From the NCBI GenBank assembly GCA_027078475.1, contig JALWYH010000030.1, positions 1 to 64,000 of the forward strand: a stretch of 64,000 nucleotides of DNA, read 5' to 3'. The notes under the pieces are model-generated. The model made no database searches. It had not been told where the DNA came from and saw nothing but the letters and a program-made list of their open reading frames with translations. Position 1 is the first letter of the stretch, and the number at the start of each line of letters is the position of its first letter. Positions 39,159 to 47,992 of the stretch are shown here, one piece after another. The stretch comes from Thermoproteota archaeon. GTDB taxonomy: Archaea > Korarchaeota > Korarchaeia > Korarchaeales > Korarchaeaceae. The position numbers and the translations under genes were made by a program.

Positions 39159-40226
39159 TTATTGGAGGATGGGCATGGAGATCATTATTATAGCGACGTA
39201 AAGGAGCAATCCTCTCCTCCTCTTGGGTACGGGGATCTCGCTGTACTCGTCCAGGGGTGGTGGGTAGCTAGGTAAGAGCTTTGCCACCAGCATCATTGCC
39301 CCCATCAGCGGGTTCACTAAGATCATCCCTATCACCACCATCCATTCCAGCCACGCTTTCCTTCCGCCAGATAGCGAGCTGGCAAGGTGACCTCCGTCCC
39401 ATGGCAGAACAGGCATCGCGATGTAGAAGGTTATCAGTAAGGCTCCGAGGCCGGAGAGTGCAAGAGGAGAGAGCAGAAGCATCCTTCCCCCTCCGGGGGA
39501 TAGTAGAATCTCCAATAGCATGAAGGCGAGTGGTGTTGGTAGCATTCCGGCCTTCCCTTCCCTGATCCACGCGTTAACGACATCTGAGGAGACTGGAATC
39601 GACTGTAGCAGGCCCACGAATGAGATGACGAGACCGGCCAAGAGTCCGAGCAGCAGGCCGTTAAGGGAGACCTCGACTGCCTCTTCCCTGTTTATGAATG
39701 GTCTCTCTCTTATGAGCAGATCCCCCAAGGTCCCAAAACCTAATGGAGGTGGGGGGGCTGGTATCAGCAGATCCACTGAATACTTGCCCCTCCATCTAAG
39801 TGAGTGGCCGAGCTCATGCAAGAGCAGGAAAACTACTATCCCCAGTAAGTGGAGCAATATGGAGGTTGCAACGTCGAGTTTAATCCCTAGATCACTCATG
39901 AGGGAGGCCGTTCCGTCCGAGACGATCCAGGCAGAAACGGCTATTGTGCCCAGGGTCACGGCCAGTAGAGAGTACCTCAGCCTGATGTTGATTGGCCTCC
40001 AAGTGGCCTGGAAGACCAGCAGCTTCAGTTCATTATCATCCCGGAAGAGTTTGGGAACAAGACCCAAGCCCGATAGTCTCTCATACAGCCTCCTGAATGG
40101 AGAGCCTGTCTCAGTAGGGCTTAGATCCTTTAGCAGGAACTCGACCCGGTCCTCGTAGTAGACCACGTCCCTCACGTCGAAGTGACGCGCCACCTCATCC
40201 TCCACGGAGGCCGGTATTTTCGACAT
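39159..40226 (-). CDS. Site-2 protease-type membrane metalloprotease (M50)
   Basis: 355 residues, six or more membrane helices. Zinc motif HELGH inside a helix (FLLLHELGHSLRW) and the third ligand in PVLPWDGGHLASSL, as in intramembrane-cleaving S2P/M50 proteases. An N-terminal soluble domain of about 100 residues precedes the membrane core. Such enzymes release membrane-bound regulators. The ATG at 40226 is leaderless from the shared promoter core. Confidence 0.88.
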   Translation of the reverse strand: MSKIPASVEDEVARHFDVRDVVYYEDRVEFLLKDLSPTETGSPFRRLYERLSGLGLVPKLFRDDNELKLLVFQATWRPINIRLRYSLLAVTLGTIAVSAWIVSDGTASLMSDLGIKLDVATSILLHLLGIVVFLLLHELGHSLRWRGKYSVDLLIPAPPPPLGFGTLGDLLIRERPFINREEAVEVSLNGLLLGLLAGLVISFVGLLQSIPVSSDVVNAWIREGKAGMLPTPLAFMLLEILLSPGGGRMLLLSPLALSGLGALLITFYIAMPVLPWDGGHLASSLSGGRKAWLEWMVVIGMILVNPLMGAMMLVAKLLPSYPPPLDEYSEIPVPKRRRGLLLYVAIIMISMPILQ

Positions 40227-40245
40227 AGGAGATCTTGCACCACTT

Positions 40246-40258
40246 GTTTAAAATATAT
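40246..40258. promoter_or_regulatory. Shared bidirectional TATA core (S2P / acetyltransferase)
   Basis: GTTTAAAATATAT is centred about 25 nt from ATG 40226 (minus) and about 29 nt from ATG 40281 (plus). Confidence 0.55.
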
Positions 40259-40280
40259 GATCCATCGGGAATTCCACGTG

Positions 40281-40817
40281 ATGCTCCAAGGCTACAGGAT
40301 AAGACCCTTTAGGCCTGAGGATCTGGAGGAGGTCGAGCGGATAAACAGGGTCTTTCTGCCGGAGAATTACCCCAGTTACTTCTTCATAGAGAACTACAGG
40401 AGGTTCCCAAACAGCTTCCTCGTGGCGGAGAGTGGTGACGGTAAGGTCGTAGGCTACGTGATGTGCAGGGTGGAGAGCTATTACGTCCGGGAGCACACAA
40501 TCCTGCTGGGTCATGTCCTCTCGATAGCTGTGAGCAGGAAGCATAGAAGGAGGGGCATCGGGAAGGCTCTGATGGCTGAGGCAGAGAAGGGTCTCAGGGG
40601 ATATGGGGCTGATGCGGTCTACTTGGAGGTGAGAGTGTCGAACGATCCGGCCATAAAGCTATACATCGACCTAGGGTACAGGAAACTCGGCGTTATCCCA
40701 GCGTATTACGCGGATGGAGAGGACGCCTATCTCATGTACAAGATGTTGGATAACGAGGTAAAGGAGGAACTAGTAGAGGAGGCCTTGGGGAAGAGGGTGA
40801 TCGGACCAAGCGAGTGA
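40281..40817 (+). CDS. GNAT N-acetyltransferase (RimI/Ard1-like)
   Basis: About 178 residues. Acetyl-CoA loop RRRGIGKALMAEAE, preceded by GHVLSIAVSRKH, and the RimI/Ard1-like YLEVRVSNDPAIKLYIDLGY. The opening YRIRPFRPEDLEEVERINRVFLPENYP is that of archaeal Ard1, which acetylates protein N-termini. A C-terminal extension of about 25 residues follows the core. Start at ATG 40281 from promoter spacing; upstream in-frame starts would lie within the TATA region. Confidence 0.88.
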   Translation: MLQGYRIRPFRPEDLEEVERINRVFLPENYPSYFFIENYRRFPNSFLVAESGDGKVVGYVMCRVESYYVREHTILLGHVLSIAVSRKHRRRGIGKALMAEAEKGLRGYGADAVYLEVRVSNDPAIKLYIDLGYRKLGVIPAYYADGEDAYLMYKMLDNEVKEELVEEALGKRVIGPSE

Positions 40818-40830
40818 TGGAGGGGATGAT

Positions 40831-41052
40831 ATGAGGACTGTGGATCTGAGGGGGAAGAGGAGCCCCTATCCTATCATTCAGATAGCAAAAACCGTGAAGA
40901 AAGCCCCAGCCGGCGAGACAATAAACTTCCTAGTCAACGACAAGGACTCGATAGACGAGATCTACGAATGGATAAAGAGGACCGGTCATGTGCTGAAGGC
41001 CGTGGTGAAGAGAGGGGATCACTGGGTTGTTCAGATAGCCAAGAGAGAGTGA
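40831..41052 (+). CDS. TusA-like protein lacking the catalytic cysteine
   Basis: 73 residues with the SirA/TusA fold: VDLRGKRSPYPIIQIAKTVK, then INFLVNDKDSIDEIYEW, then GHVLKAV and VVQIAKRE. Sulfur-carrier members have CPxP at the start of helix 1; here it reads SPYP, with Ser11 in place of the cysteine. It therefore cannot carry a persulfide in the usual way. It lies in a tight string of genes ending in ahcY and a radical SAM gene. Possible roles are regulatory or RNA/protein binding; unknown. Confidence 0.75.
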   Translation: MRTVDLRGKRSPYPIIQIAKTVKKAPAGETINFLVNDKDSIDEIYEWIKRTGHVLKAVVKRGDHWVVQIAKRE

Positions 41053-41088
41053 TTTTTATTTCCCACTCTCCGGATTGGACGATGTCAC

Positions 41089-42327
41089 ATGCCCAAGGTC
41101 AAGGATCCTGAGCTGGCGGATAAGGGGATGTTGAAGATAGAGTGGGCCAAGACCCACATGCCCGTTCTAGGCAGGATATCCGAGAAGTTCTCTAGGGAGA
41201 GGCCCCTCGAGGGGGTCAGGATATCCGCCTGCCTTCACGTGACCAAGGAGACCGCTGTCCTCGCTTTGACCCTGAAGGAGGGAGGGGCTGAGGTTTGCCT
41301 GTCGGCCTCCAATCCCCTATCGACGCAAGACGACGTGGCGGCAGCCCTAGCCCGGGAGGGAATAGACGTCTATGCTTGGAGGGGAATGAGTGAGGAGGAA
41401 TACTTCTGGGCAATAGAGAGGGCTCTGAGCTGTGGGCCCACCATAACCATGGACGATGGGGGTGATATAACTGTGATATCCCACGAGAAGGGATACGCCG
41501 ATGGCGTGATCGGAGGGACGGAGGAGACCACGACCGGCGTCCTCAGGATTGAATCTCTCGCTAGGGACGGGATACTGAAGTATCCCGTCATAGCGGTCAA
41601 CAACGCCGAGACCAAGTGGAACTTCGATAACGTCTACGGCACGGGGCAGAGTACGATAGATGGGATTCTAAGGGCCACCAACATAATGATAGCTGGCAAG
41701 TACTTCGTGGTGGCGGGCTACGGCCATGTGGGCAGGGGGATAGCCATGAGGGCCCGCGGCATGGGCGCCAAGGTGATAGTCACGGAGGTCGATCCCATAA
41801 GGGCCCTGATGGCCGCCATGGACGGTTACCTAGTCATGCCCATGAGGGAGGCCGCGAGGATCGGAGACATATTTGTGACGGCTACCGGGAACAAGGATGT
41901 GATAAAGGCTGAGCACATGAGCCTGATGAAGGACGGGGCCATCCTGGCCAATGCTGGTCACTTCGACGTGGAGGTATCGGTGAAAGATCTGGAGCTGATG
42001 GCCCTCTCTAGCAGGGAGATAAGGGAGAACGTCAGGGAGTACTTGCTGCCCAACGGGAGGAAGATCTACCTTCTGGCTGAGGGTAGGCTCGTCAACCTAG
42101 TGGCGGCCGAGGGACACCCGAGCGAGGTGATGGACATGAGCTTCTCCAACCAGGCGCTGGCCGTGGAGTACCTAGTGAAGGAGGGCAGGTCCCTGCCACC
42201 CAAGGTCCATCCCGTTCCTAGGAGCATAGATGAGGAGGTCGCCAGGCTGAAGCTGGCCTCCATGGACATAAAGATAGACTCCCTCACCGAGGAGCAGGAG
42301 AGGTACCTCAGGAGCTGGCGTGGGTGA
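41089..42327 (+). CDS. ahcY: S-adenosylhomocysteine hydrolase
   Basis: Removes the methyltransferase by-product S-adenosylhomocysteine. Signature segments [50 protein letters not shown] and the NAD-binding [18 protein letters not shown]. 412 residues, typical of the thermophilic archaeal enzyme, which lacks the C-terminal K-Y tail of eukaryotic forms. The following radical SAM gene overlaps its stop by 4 bp. Confidence 0.96.
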   Translation: MPKVKDPELADKGMLKIEWAKTHMPVLGRISEKFSRERPLEGVRISACLHVTKETAVLALTLKEGGAEVCLSASNPLSTQDDVAAALAREGIDVYAWRGMSEEEYFWAIERALSCGPTITMDDGGDITVISHEKGYADGVIGGTEETTTGVLRIESLARDGILKYPVIAVNNAETKWNFDNVYGTGQSTIDGILRATNIMIAGKYFVVAGYGHVGRGIAMRARGMGAKVIVTEVDPIRALMAAMDGYLVMPMREAARIGDIFVTATGNKDVIKAEHMSLMKDGAILANAGHFDVEVSVKDLELMALSSREIRENVREYLLPNGRKIYLLAEGRLVNLVAAEGHPSEVMDMSFSNQALAVEYLVKEGRSLPPKVHPVPRSIDEEVARLKLASMDIKIDSLTEEQERYLRSWRG

Positions 42328-43445
42328 TCATGGAGGAGCTACCGCTGGGAGCCCTCAGGGTCAGGGGCTGGAGCCGCGGATGCGAACTGTGCTGGGAAGG
42401 GGCAAAGGCGGTGCTCTTCGTCACGGGGAGGTGCCCTCTCTACGAGACGTGTCCCTACTGTACCATATCCGGGTGGAGGCGAAACAGGGACCTAGTGATG
42501 GTCGATGAGAATCCCGTCTCCGACGATGAGGATCTGTTGAGGGAGATTCAGCTGATCTCCGCCCTAGGTGTGGGCATAACTGGAGGGGAGCCCTCCCTCG
42601 TGGTGGAGAGGGTCGCCCGCTACGTGAGGCTCCTGAAGGAACGTTTCGGCCGGAAGTTCCACACCCACATGTACACGAACGGCTGGGGTATAGATGAGAG
42701 GAGCCTCTCCCTGCTCAGGGAAGCCGGGCTGGATGAGATAAGGTTCCATAGCTGGGACAGGAGGATCTGGAACAAGATGAAGCCGGCGCTGGATGAAGGA
42801 TTCGCGGTCGGGGCGGAGATGCCGTCCATACCCGGAGAGCCTTGGGAATCCAAGCTCAGGGAACTGGCCATCCACCTGGACAGGATAGGCGCGGGATTTC
42901 TCAACCTGAACGAATTGGAGTTCACCCCCTCGAACAGGGACAGGCTTCTCTCCATGGGATTCAGACCGAGGGTGGACAGCGAGGTGGCGGTCATGGGGAG
43001 CGCGGAGGCCGCTCGCAGGGTGCTAGAGTACATCGAGAGGGAGACGGGCATCATGGGGTACTACTGCCCGGCCATGCAGAAAGAGTACCAAGTCAGGATG
43101 AGATGGTACAGGAGGGCTCAGAACGTGGCCAGAGAGTATGAGGAGCCAACCGATGAGGGCACCCTCGTTTACGGCGAGGTCGAGGGGCCCAAGGAGGCCC
43201 TCCTATACCTGTCCACCAAGCACGGGGGCGAGATCTCCGGTGGCAAGTTGCTGATGAATCCCCACACCTTCCAAGAGATAGCAGATGAGATAGTGAGGAT
43301 GGGGCTGACCGGAAGGCTCGTGGAGGTCATGCCTACGGATGAGAGGAAGGTTCTCCAGATTTTCCCGATAGACTTCCTGCTGAGGGAGATGAGGAGGAAT
43401 GAACGAGATCGAGAGGAAGGTGTGGGAAGCTCTGAAGAAAGTTAA
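42324..43445 (+). CDS. Radical SAM protein with CX5CX2C motif (COG2108-like)
   Basis: 373 residues. The cluster motif is [12 protein letters not shown] (Cys37, 43, 46), a CX5CX2C spacing rather than CX3CX2C; an extra pair, CELC (Cys20, 23), precedes it. GITGGEPSL follows as the AdoMet-binding element, then THMYTNGWG. This fits the archaeal COG2108 group of unknown substrate. It overlaps ahcY by 4 bp and the DUF59 gene by 47 bp, so it is translated with an enzyme that clears an AdoMet by-product and a likely iron-sulfur assembly factor. Confidence 0.78.
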   Translation: MIMEELPLGALRVRGWSRGCELCWEGAKAVLFVTGRCPLYETCPYCTISGWRRNRDLVMVDENPVSDDEDLLREIQLISALGVGITGGEPSLVVERVARYVRLLKERFGRKFHTHMYTNGWGIDERSLSLLREAGLDEIRFHSWDRRIWNKMKPALDEGFAVGAEMPSIPGEPWESKLRELAIHLDRIGAGFLNLNELEFTPSNRDRLLSMGFRPRVDSEVAVMGSAEAARRVLEYIERETGIMGYYCPAMQKEYQVRMRWYRRAQNVAREYEEPTDEGTLVYGEVEGPKEALLYLSTKHGGEISGGKLLMNPHTFQEIADEIVRMGLTGRLVEVMPTDERKVLQIFPIDFLLREMRRNERDREEGVGSSEES

Positions 43446-43653
43446 GGATCCGGAGCTCAAGGTCAGCATGGTGGATGCTGGCCTGATAAAGAAGGTTGAG
43501 GAGAAGGACGGAGTTGTGACTGTAGAGTTCACCCTTACCACGCCTTTCTGCCCCTACACCGATTTGCTGGCCCTGGCCATCAAGAAGGCCGCCGAGAGCG
43601 TTGAGGGGGTCAGGGAAGCCAGAGTGAAGGTGGTGGGATTTGGGCTGGGATGA
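43399..43653 (+). CDS. MIP18/DUF59 iron-sulfur assembly-type protein
   Basis: 84 residues. [20 protein letters not shown] and TTPFCPYTDLLALAIKKA match the DUF59/SufT-MIP18 fold, including the conserved cysteine in TTPFCP. Members assist in loading iron-sulfur clusters. It starts inside the end of the radical SAM gene in another frame (47-bp overlap), suggesting that it serves that enzyme. Confidence 0.85.
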   Translation: MNEIERKVWEALKKVKDPELKVSMVDAGLIKKVEEKDGVVTVEFTLTTPFCPYTDLLALAIKKAAESVEGVREARVKVVGFGLG

Positions 43654-43688
43654 GGATCTTGGCCTTGGACCCTCAGCGAGCTACTGAT

Positions 43689-44960
43689 TCAGAGGATCAC
43701 CTCCTCTCCCAGCTCGGGAGAAAAGGCGGAGATTCCCATCTTGTCCTCTAGCTCGTTTGCGAATTCATCGGATTCCTCGCCGTGAACCACCAGGACGCTC
43801 TCCGGCTTTATCTCCCTTATCAGCTTCAGGATGCCCGACCTGCTGGCGTGAGCTGAGAAGTTGAGCTGGTTAACTTTCATCATTATCCAAGTCTCCTCCC
43901 CCTCGATCTCCATCTTGCCCTCCTCGATCAACCTCCTCCCCTCGGTCCCCTCCACTTGGTATCCAGTGAGCGTCACGGTGCTGTTCTCATCCTCCTTCTT
44001 CTCCTTCATGTAGTAGTGTACGGGACCTCCCTCCAACATGCCGGAGGTGGTGAGGATCACGTTCGGCCTCTCCATCACCTTCTTTCTCATATGCCAGTTC
44101 CTGACGGAGGTTATCGTCCTCACCGCCAGCTTGAGATCATCTGAGTCCCTGACCCTATTGGAGAAGTACTCCGTGATCTCTGTGCTCTTCCTTGCCATTC
44201 CGTCCAAGAAGATCCTGCCCTTGAATCCTCTAGCCCTGAGGGCCATGGCCACCTCAAGGAGCCTCCCTATGGCGAATCCGGCCACTATAGCGGTGCCCCC
44301 GGACTTCAGGGTTTCAACTACTATCTCCTTCAGCAGGAGCTCCTGCTTGTCCCTGGGAGGATGCTCCTTCCTCGCATAGGTTGATTCAGTTATCAGTATG
44401 TCTACAGGCGGTATGTCGTCTATGCTGGCTGGAGGCATCAATCTAGAGGGAACGGTGTTGAAGTCTCCGGTGTAGAGTACGCTGGTTCCGTCGTACTTTA
44501 TGTGGAACATGGCGCTGCCTGGAATGTGACCCGCATTTATGGCGGTGACCTCCAAGTCTCCCACCCTGAAGGGCACGTTGAATTCCACCGGTCTGAAGTT
44601 GTTCAGCGTTCTCCTCACATCCCTAGGGCCGTAGCCAATGCTGTGTCCCTTGAGCTTGGCCACCTTTATGGCGTCATAGAGAAGGAGCTCGGAGTACTCC
44701 CTAGTTATGTCCACACCGTAGACAGGCACGTCATGCCCGTGACTCACCAGCCTAGGCAGGGATCCGGAATGGTCCAAGTGCGCGTGAGTGAGCAGAACTG
44801 CATCCACTCTATCTGGAATGGGGGGGAACTCAGGGTGCTCCTTAGGTATTAGCTTCATGCCGTAATCCAGCAGCACCCTAGTCCCTCCAGCTTCGAGCAG
44901 GAGGGCGCTCTTTCCCACTTCGCGGGTTCCGCCCAGTGCGGTTACTGATATCCTTCCCAT
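43689..44960 (-). CDS. Beta-CASP ribonuclease, aCPSF2-like
   Basis: About 423 residues. Metallo-beta-lactamase motif LLTHAHLDHSG, later ligands in INAGHIPGSAMF and YTGDFNT, the beta-CASP insertion (AIVAGFAIGRLLEVAMALR, ILTTSGMLEGGPV), and the terminal FSAHASRSG and VLVVHGEE. There is no N-terminal KH domain, so this is aCPSF2-like rather than aCPSF1. It is expected to cut or trim RNA. Start at ATG 44960 (MGRISVTALGGTREVG), with an in-frame ATG four codons earlier. Confidence 0.88.
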   Translation of the reverse strand: MGRISVTALGGTREVGKSALLLEAGGTRVLLDYGMKLIPKEHPEFPPIPDRVDAVLLTHAHLDHSGSLPRLVSHGHDVPVYGVDITREYSELLLYDAIKVAKLKGHSIGYGPRDVRRTLNNFRPVEFNVPFRVGDLEVTAINAGHIPGSAMFHIKYDGTSVLYTGDFNTVPSRLMPPASIDDIPPVDILITESTYARKEHPPRDKQELLLKEIVVETLKSGGTAIVAGFAIGRLLEVAMALRARGFKGRIFLDGMARKSTEITEYFSNRVRDSDDLKLAVRTITSVRNWHMRKKVMERPNVILTTSGMLEGGPVHYYMKEKKEDENSTVTLTGYQVEGTEGRRLIEEGKMEIEGEETWIMMKVNQLNFSAHASRSGILKLIREIKPESVLVVHGEESDEFANELEDKMGISAFSPELGEEVIL

Positions 44961-45068
44961 TTCTTCTCTCACCTCTTATCTCGGACCGTCTCTCGCGGTC
45001 CTTTACAGGAGTAACGTTCAGCTTACTGATTTAAAAATAGTGCCTCTCGGATACCTTGGGTGAGTTCC

Positions 45069-45398
45069 ATGGGCCATGTCTCGTTTTCGGACTTTAAAAA
45101 GCTGGATCTGAGGGTGGGGGAGATTGTGGAGGCGGAGAGAATAGAGGGAAGCAGGAAACTGGTCAAGCTCCAAGTTGATTTAGGCAATGAACGAAGACAG
45201 CTCGTGGCGGGGATAGCGGAGCACTACGATCCTGAGAGCCTGGTGGGCAAGCAGATAGTGGTCGTAGCAAACCTCCAGCCGAGGAAGTTCATGGGAGTGG
45301 AGTCCCAAGGAATGCTACTGGCGGCCGTCGTTGGTGATGGGAGGCCGGTCCTGCTGACCCCGGAGGAGAGGGTCCCGCCGGGAACTCCCGTGTCATGA
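45069..45398 (+). CDS. Detached MetRS C-terminal tRNA-binding subunit
   Basis: About 109 residues forming an OB fold of the Trbp111/EMAP-II type: FSDFKKLDLRVGEIVEAERI, KLVKLQVDLGNERRQLVAGI and ANLQPRKFMGVESQGMLLAA. In many organisms this is the C-terminal domain of methionyl-tRNA synthetase; the metG gene at 13402 ends before it. It should dimerise and hold tRNA for that enzyme. ATG 45069 is preferred to GTG 45060. The 3' end overlaps the wHTH membrane gene by 6 bp. Confidence 0.9.
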   Translation: MGHVSFSDFKKLDLRVGEIVEAERIEGSRKLVKLQVDLGNERRQLVAGIAEHYDPESLVGKQIVVVANLQPRKFMGVESQGMLLAAVVGDGRPVLLTPEERVPPGTPVS

Positions 45399-45794
45399 GT
45401 CCTCGTCGGTCGCCCCCAGAATCCGGTAAACCTCTACTCCCTCGTCTCCTATCCTTTTGAAGTCCAGGAAGGCTAGGCCCTTCCTCTCTAGCTTTTCGAG
45501 CACCTGCCTCGCTGTATCCACCGGGATGTTTAGATCGGCCGCCACATCCGCCACCGTTACGAAGCCACCCTTCCTCCTAGCCAGCCGTATCACCCTAGCC
45601 TCGAGGAGCTGTTCGGAGACGCTCGCCCTCTTAGCCATCATGTTGGCGTAAATGGCGGCCCCGCCAAGGAGGAGCATCGCGAACCCAGGGATCACCCTAG
45701 AGGGGTTGTAGGCGCTGGCTATCAGGAACACGAGGCCGAAGAAAATCAGGACGGCACCTGCTCCGTAGGCTAAAAAATCCCTCAGGGAGGACAA
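45393..45794 (-). CDS. Membrane-anchored winged-helix protein
   Basis: 133 residues. Two transmembrane helices (YGAGAVLIFFGLVFLIASAY and VIPGFAMLLLGGAAIYANMM) are followed by a cytoplasmic winged helix (LLEARVIRLARRKGGFVTVA, DVAADLNIPVDTARQVLEKL, ERKGLAFLD). TTG start 6 nt after the pspA stop. The arrangement looks like a PspA partner that senses the membrane and controls transcription or PspA itself; this is inference from gene order. Confidence 0.72.
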   Translation of the reverse strand: MSSLRDFLAYGAGAVLIFFGLVFLIASAYNPSRVIPGFAMLLLGGAAIYANMMAKRASVSEQLLEARVIRLARRKGGFVTVADVAADLNIPVDTARQVLEKLERKGLAFLDFKRIGDEGVEVYRILGATDEDS

Positions 45795-45800
45795 TTGGGA

Positions 45801-46511
45801 TCAGCTCCCAACTTCCTCCTTCAGCTTCTTGAGCTCATCCTCTAGCTCGCTCTGGAGCTCGATCTTGCCGAGTTCCCTCTCTATCTCGTCTTTCTCCTCC
45901 GGCTCGAGAACGTCCAGGGCTCCACCGGTGGCCACCAGCTCATCGAGGGCGGCGGCCCTAGCCTTCATGTCGTTCACCTTGTCCTCTGCCCTCTCGATTA
46001 TCTCGGCCGCCGAGGTGAAATCTTCCGATAGACCGGTCACCATCTCTTGAACCTCCACCTGGGCTTTGGATGCCTCGTACTCCGCCTTCAGCTGCTCCTT
46101 CTTCGCCTTGAAGAGGTCTATCTTCGTCTTGAGCTTGTCCCTGATCTCCATCAGCTTCTCCTCGTCCTCCTTCATGTCGGCTATCCTCTGCTCCAGGACC
46201 TTCTTCTGTCTCGCAAGGACGAGTTTCCTTTCCAAGGCCTTCCTGGCCAGATCCTCCCTTCCAGCCTTTAGCGCCCTCTTGGCCTTATCGTCCAGATCCT
46301 CTATCTTCTCGTCTATCCTCTCCAGCTCGAATTCCAGCTTCTTCCTAGCCGTTATGGCCCTCGAGAGGGCCATCTCTACATCATGCAGCTGCTGGACCAG
46401 CTTGTCGTAGGCGTAGTCCAGCTGCTCTCTGGGGTCCTCGAAGTTGTCCAGAAGCTTATTCAGCTTGGCCTCGATGTTGGTCTTGAGTCTCTCCCAAAAA
46501 CCGGGCAACAT
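45801..46511 (-). CDS. pspA: PspA/IM30-family membrane-remodelling protein
   Basis: 236 residues. The opening FWERLKTNIEAKLNKLLDNF, EDPREQLDYAYDKLVQQLHD and the long helical hairpin (KLVLARQKKVLEQRIADMKE) are those of PspA/Vipp1, an ESCRT-III relative that coats and repairs membranes. An acidic C-terminal section (LEPEEKDEIERELGKIELQS) forms the last helices. It heads a two-gene unit with the wHTH membrane protein. Confidence 0.88.
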   Translation of the reverse strand: MLPGFWERLKTNIEAKLNKLLDNFEDPREQLDYAYDKLVQQLHDVEMALSRAITARKKLEFELERIDEKIEDLDDKAKRALKAGREDLARKALERKLVLARQKKVLEQRIADMKEDEEKLMEIRDKLKTKIDLFKAKKEQLKAEYEASKAQVEVQEMVTGLSEDFTSAAEIIERAEDKVNDMKARAAALDELVATGGALDVLEPEEKDEIERELGKIELQSELEDELKKLKEEVGS

Positions 46512-46552
46512 GCATCACCGTGAACTCTTGAACGGTGAGATAAAAAGCTTGA

Positions 46553-47932
46553 TCATGGGGCAGCTAAGGAGCTTCCATACTGCCTGAGTCCTAGCAGAGC
46601 GGCCGCGGCTCTCTCCGGGGTGGGATACACGGGCAGTCCCCTCCTCTCCATCCTGTGGAGCACCCCCTCCACCTCGGGAGTGGTGGGCACCGCCGTCGCG
46701 ACTACAGGTATGTCCGACCTCTCGACCAGCTTCAGGAGAAGTCTCTCCGTCCTGTCGGGAACCATCCCCGGAACTCCGAACAGGGGAATGAGAAACAGGG
46801 CATCGTACTCACCGCTCTCAATGAAGGCCGTTCCCGCCTCCAAGAACTGCTCTGGGGTTGAGTCTCCGGTCAGATCCGTGGGATTCCCGACTGGATAGTA
46901 TGGAGGGAGCATCTCCTTCAGCCTCCTCAGGAGTTCCCTCGAGGGGGGAGTCACCCTGAATCCCCTGCTCTCTAGAGCATCGACGGCCAGTATGCCGAAT
47001 CCCCCACCGTTGGTGAGGACCGCTACCCTGTCCCCGCGCATGGGAGGCTGGGTGGCTAGGGCGGCGGGCACATCCACGAACTCGTTGAGTGTGCTGACCA
47101 AGATACCTCCGCTCTGAATCACCGCAGCCTGGAATATGTCGCTTCTCCCTGCTAGGGATCCCGTGTGGCTCCTCACCGCCCTATCCCCCGACTGGGTCCT
47201 GCCTCCCTTGAGCACCACCACCGGCTTCCTCCTGCTGGCCTCCCTTACCGCGGCCATGAACTTCCTCCCGTCCGCCACTCCCTCTATGTAGGCCGCTATG
47301 ACCCTCGTCTCGTCATCCTCGGCCAGGTAGAGTATCAGGTCCCCTTCATCGACATCGAGCCTGTTGCCGTAGCTGACGAACTTGCTTATCCCCCTCCCTT
47401 CCTTCCTTATCATGGTCAGGAGGGTGCTCCCCAGGCTGCCGCTCTGGGTTATGATCGAGACCTCACCTGGTCGGGGCCTAGGTATGACCTCCTCGGGCAG
47501 GAAGAGGGTGTCTATCCTGTCCTTGGGATCGAAGACCCCCAGGCAGTTGGGCCCTATGACCCTCACCCCTCTCTTCCGGGCCACCTCCAGCAGCATCCTC
47601 TCCAAGTCCTCGTTCCCTATCTCGGAGAAGCCACCCGACACCACTATGGCCCCCTTGGCTCCCTTGTCGGCAGCCTCCTCCAGGGCCGAGGGGGTTAGAT
47701 CGGCCCTGAGGGCTATGACCGCGAGATCTATCTCATCCGGTATGTCCGAGACGCTGGGATAACATTTTAGTCCCAGTATCTCATCCGCCTTCGGATTGAC
47801 GGGGTATATCCTCCCCGGATATCCTATCTCCACCAGCCTTCTCAGGATTACATGTCCCACCCTCTCGGTGTTTCGAGAGGCGCCTATGACTGCCACGGAC
47901 CTCGGCTTGAAGAAGACGTCCAGCTCACTCAA
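46553..47932 (-). CDS. ADP-forming acyl-CoA synthetase, alpha subunit
   Basis: Canonical family member. CoA-binding domain (FKPRSVAVIGASRNTERVGH), VVSGGFSEIG, GPNCLGVF, ITQSGSLGSTLL, and RSHTGSLAG with the phosphorylated histidine. Ends after the alpha part, so the ATP-grasp beta subunit must be encoded elsewhere. With the beta subunit it would recover ATP from acyl-CoA made by 2-oxoacid oxidoreductases such as IorAB. TTG 47932 is chosen: GGGGAT lies 6 nt upstream and the shared TATA core predicts transcription from about 47945. Useful internal reference for the degenerate copy at 5065. Confidence 0.88.
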   Translation of the reverse strand: MSELDVFFKPRSVAVIGASRNTERVGHVILRRLVEIGYPGRIYPVNPKADEILGLKCYPSVSDIPDEIDLAVIALRADLTPSALEEAADKGAKGAIVVSGGFSEIGNEDLERMLLEVARKRGVRVIGPNCLGVFDPKDRIDTLFLPEEVIPRPRPGEVSIITQSGSLGSTLLTMIRKEGRGISKFVSYGNRLDVDEGDLILYLAEDDETRVIAAYIEGVADGRKFMAAVREASRRKPVVVLKGGRTQSGDRAVRSHTGSLAGRSDIFQAAVIQSGGILVSTLNEFVDVPAALATQPPMRGDRVAVLTNGGGFGILAVDALESRGFRVTPPSRELLRRLKEMLPPYYPVGNPTDLTGDSTPEQFLEAGTAFIESGEYDALFLIPLFGVPGMVPDRTERLLLKLVERSDIPVVATAVPTTPEVEGVLHRMERRGLPVYPTPERAAAALLGLRQYGSSLAAP

Positions 47933-47961
47933 AATTATCCCCGCAGTAATGGCGGGCACAC

Positions 47962-47972
47962 GTTAAAATTTA
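47962..47972. promoter_or_regulatory. Shared bidirectional TATA core (acyl-CoA synthetase / nurA operon)
   Basis: GTTAAAATTTA lies between TTG 47932 (minus) and ATG 47993 (plus), centred about 26 nt from the nurA start, so the repair operon would begin leaderless. Confidence 0.5.
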
Positions 47973-47992
47973 GCAGCCACCGGATAGCGGGA

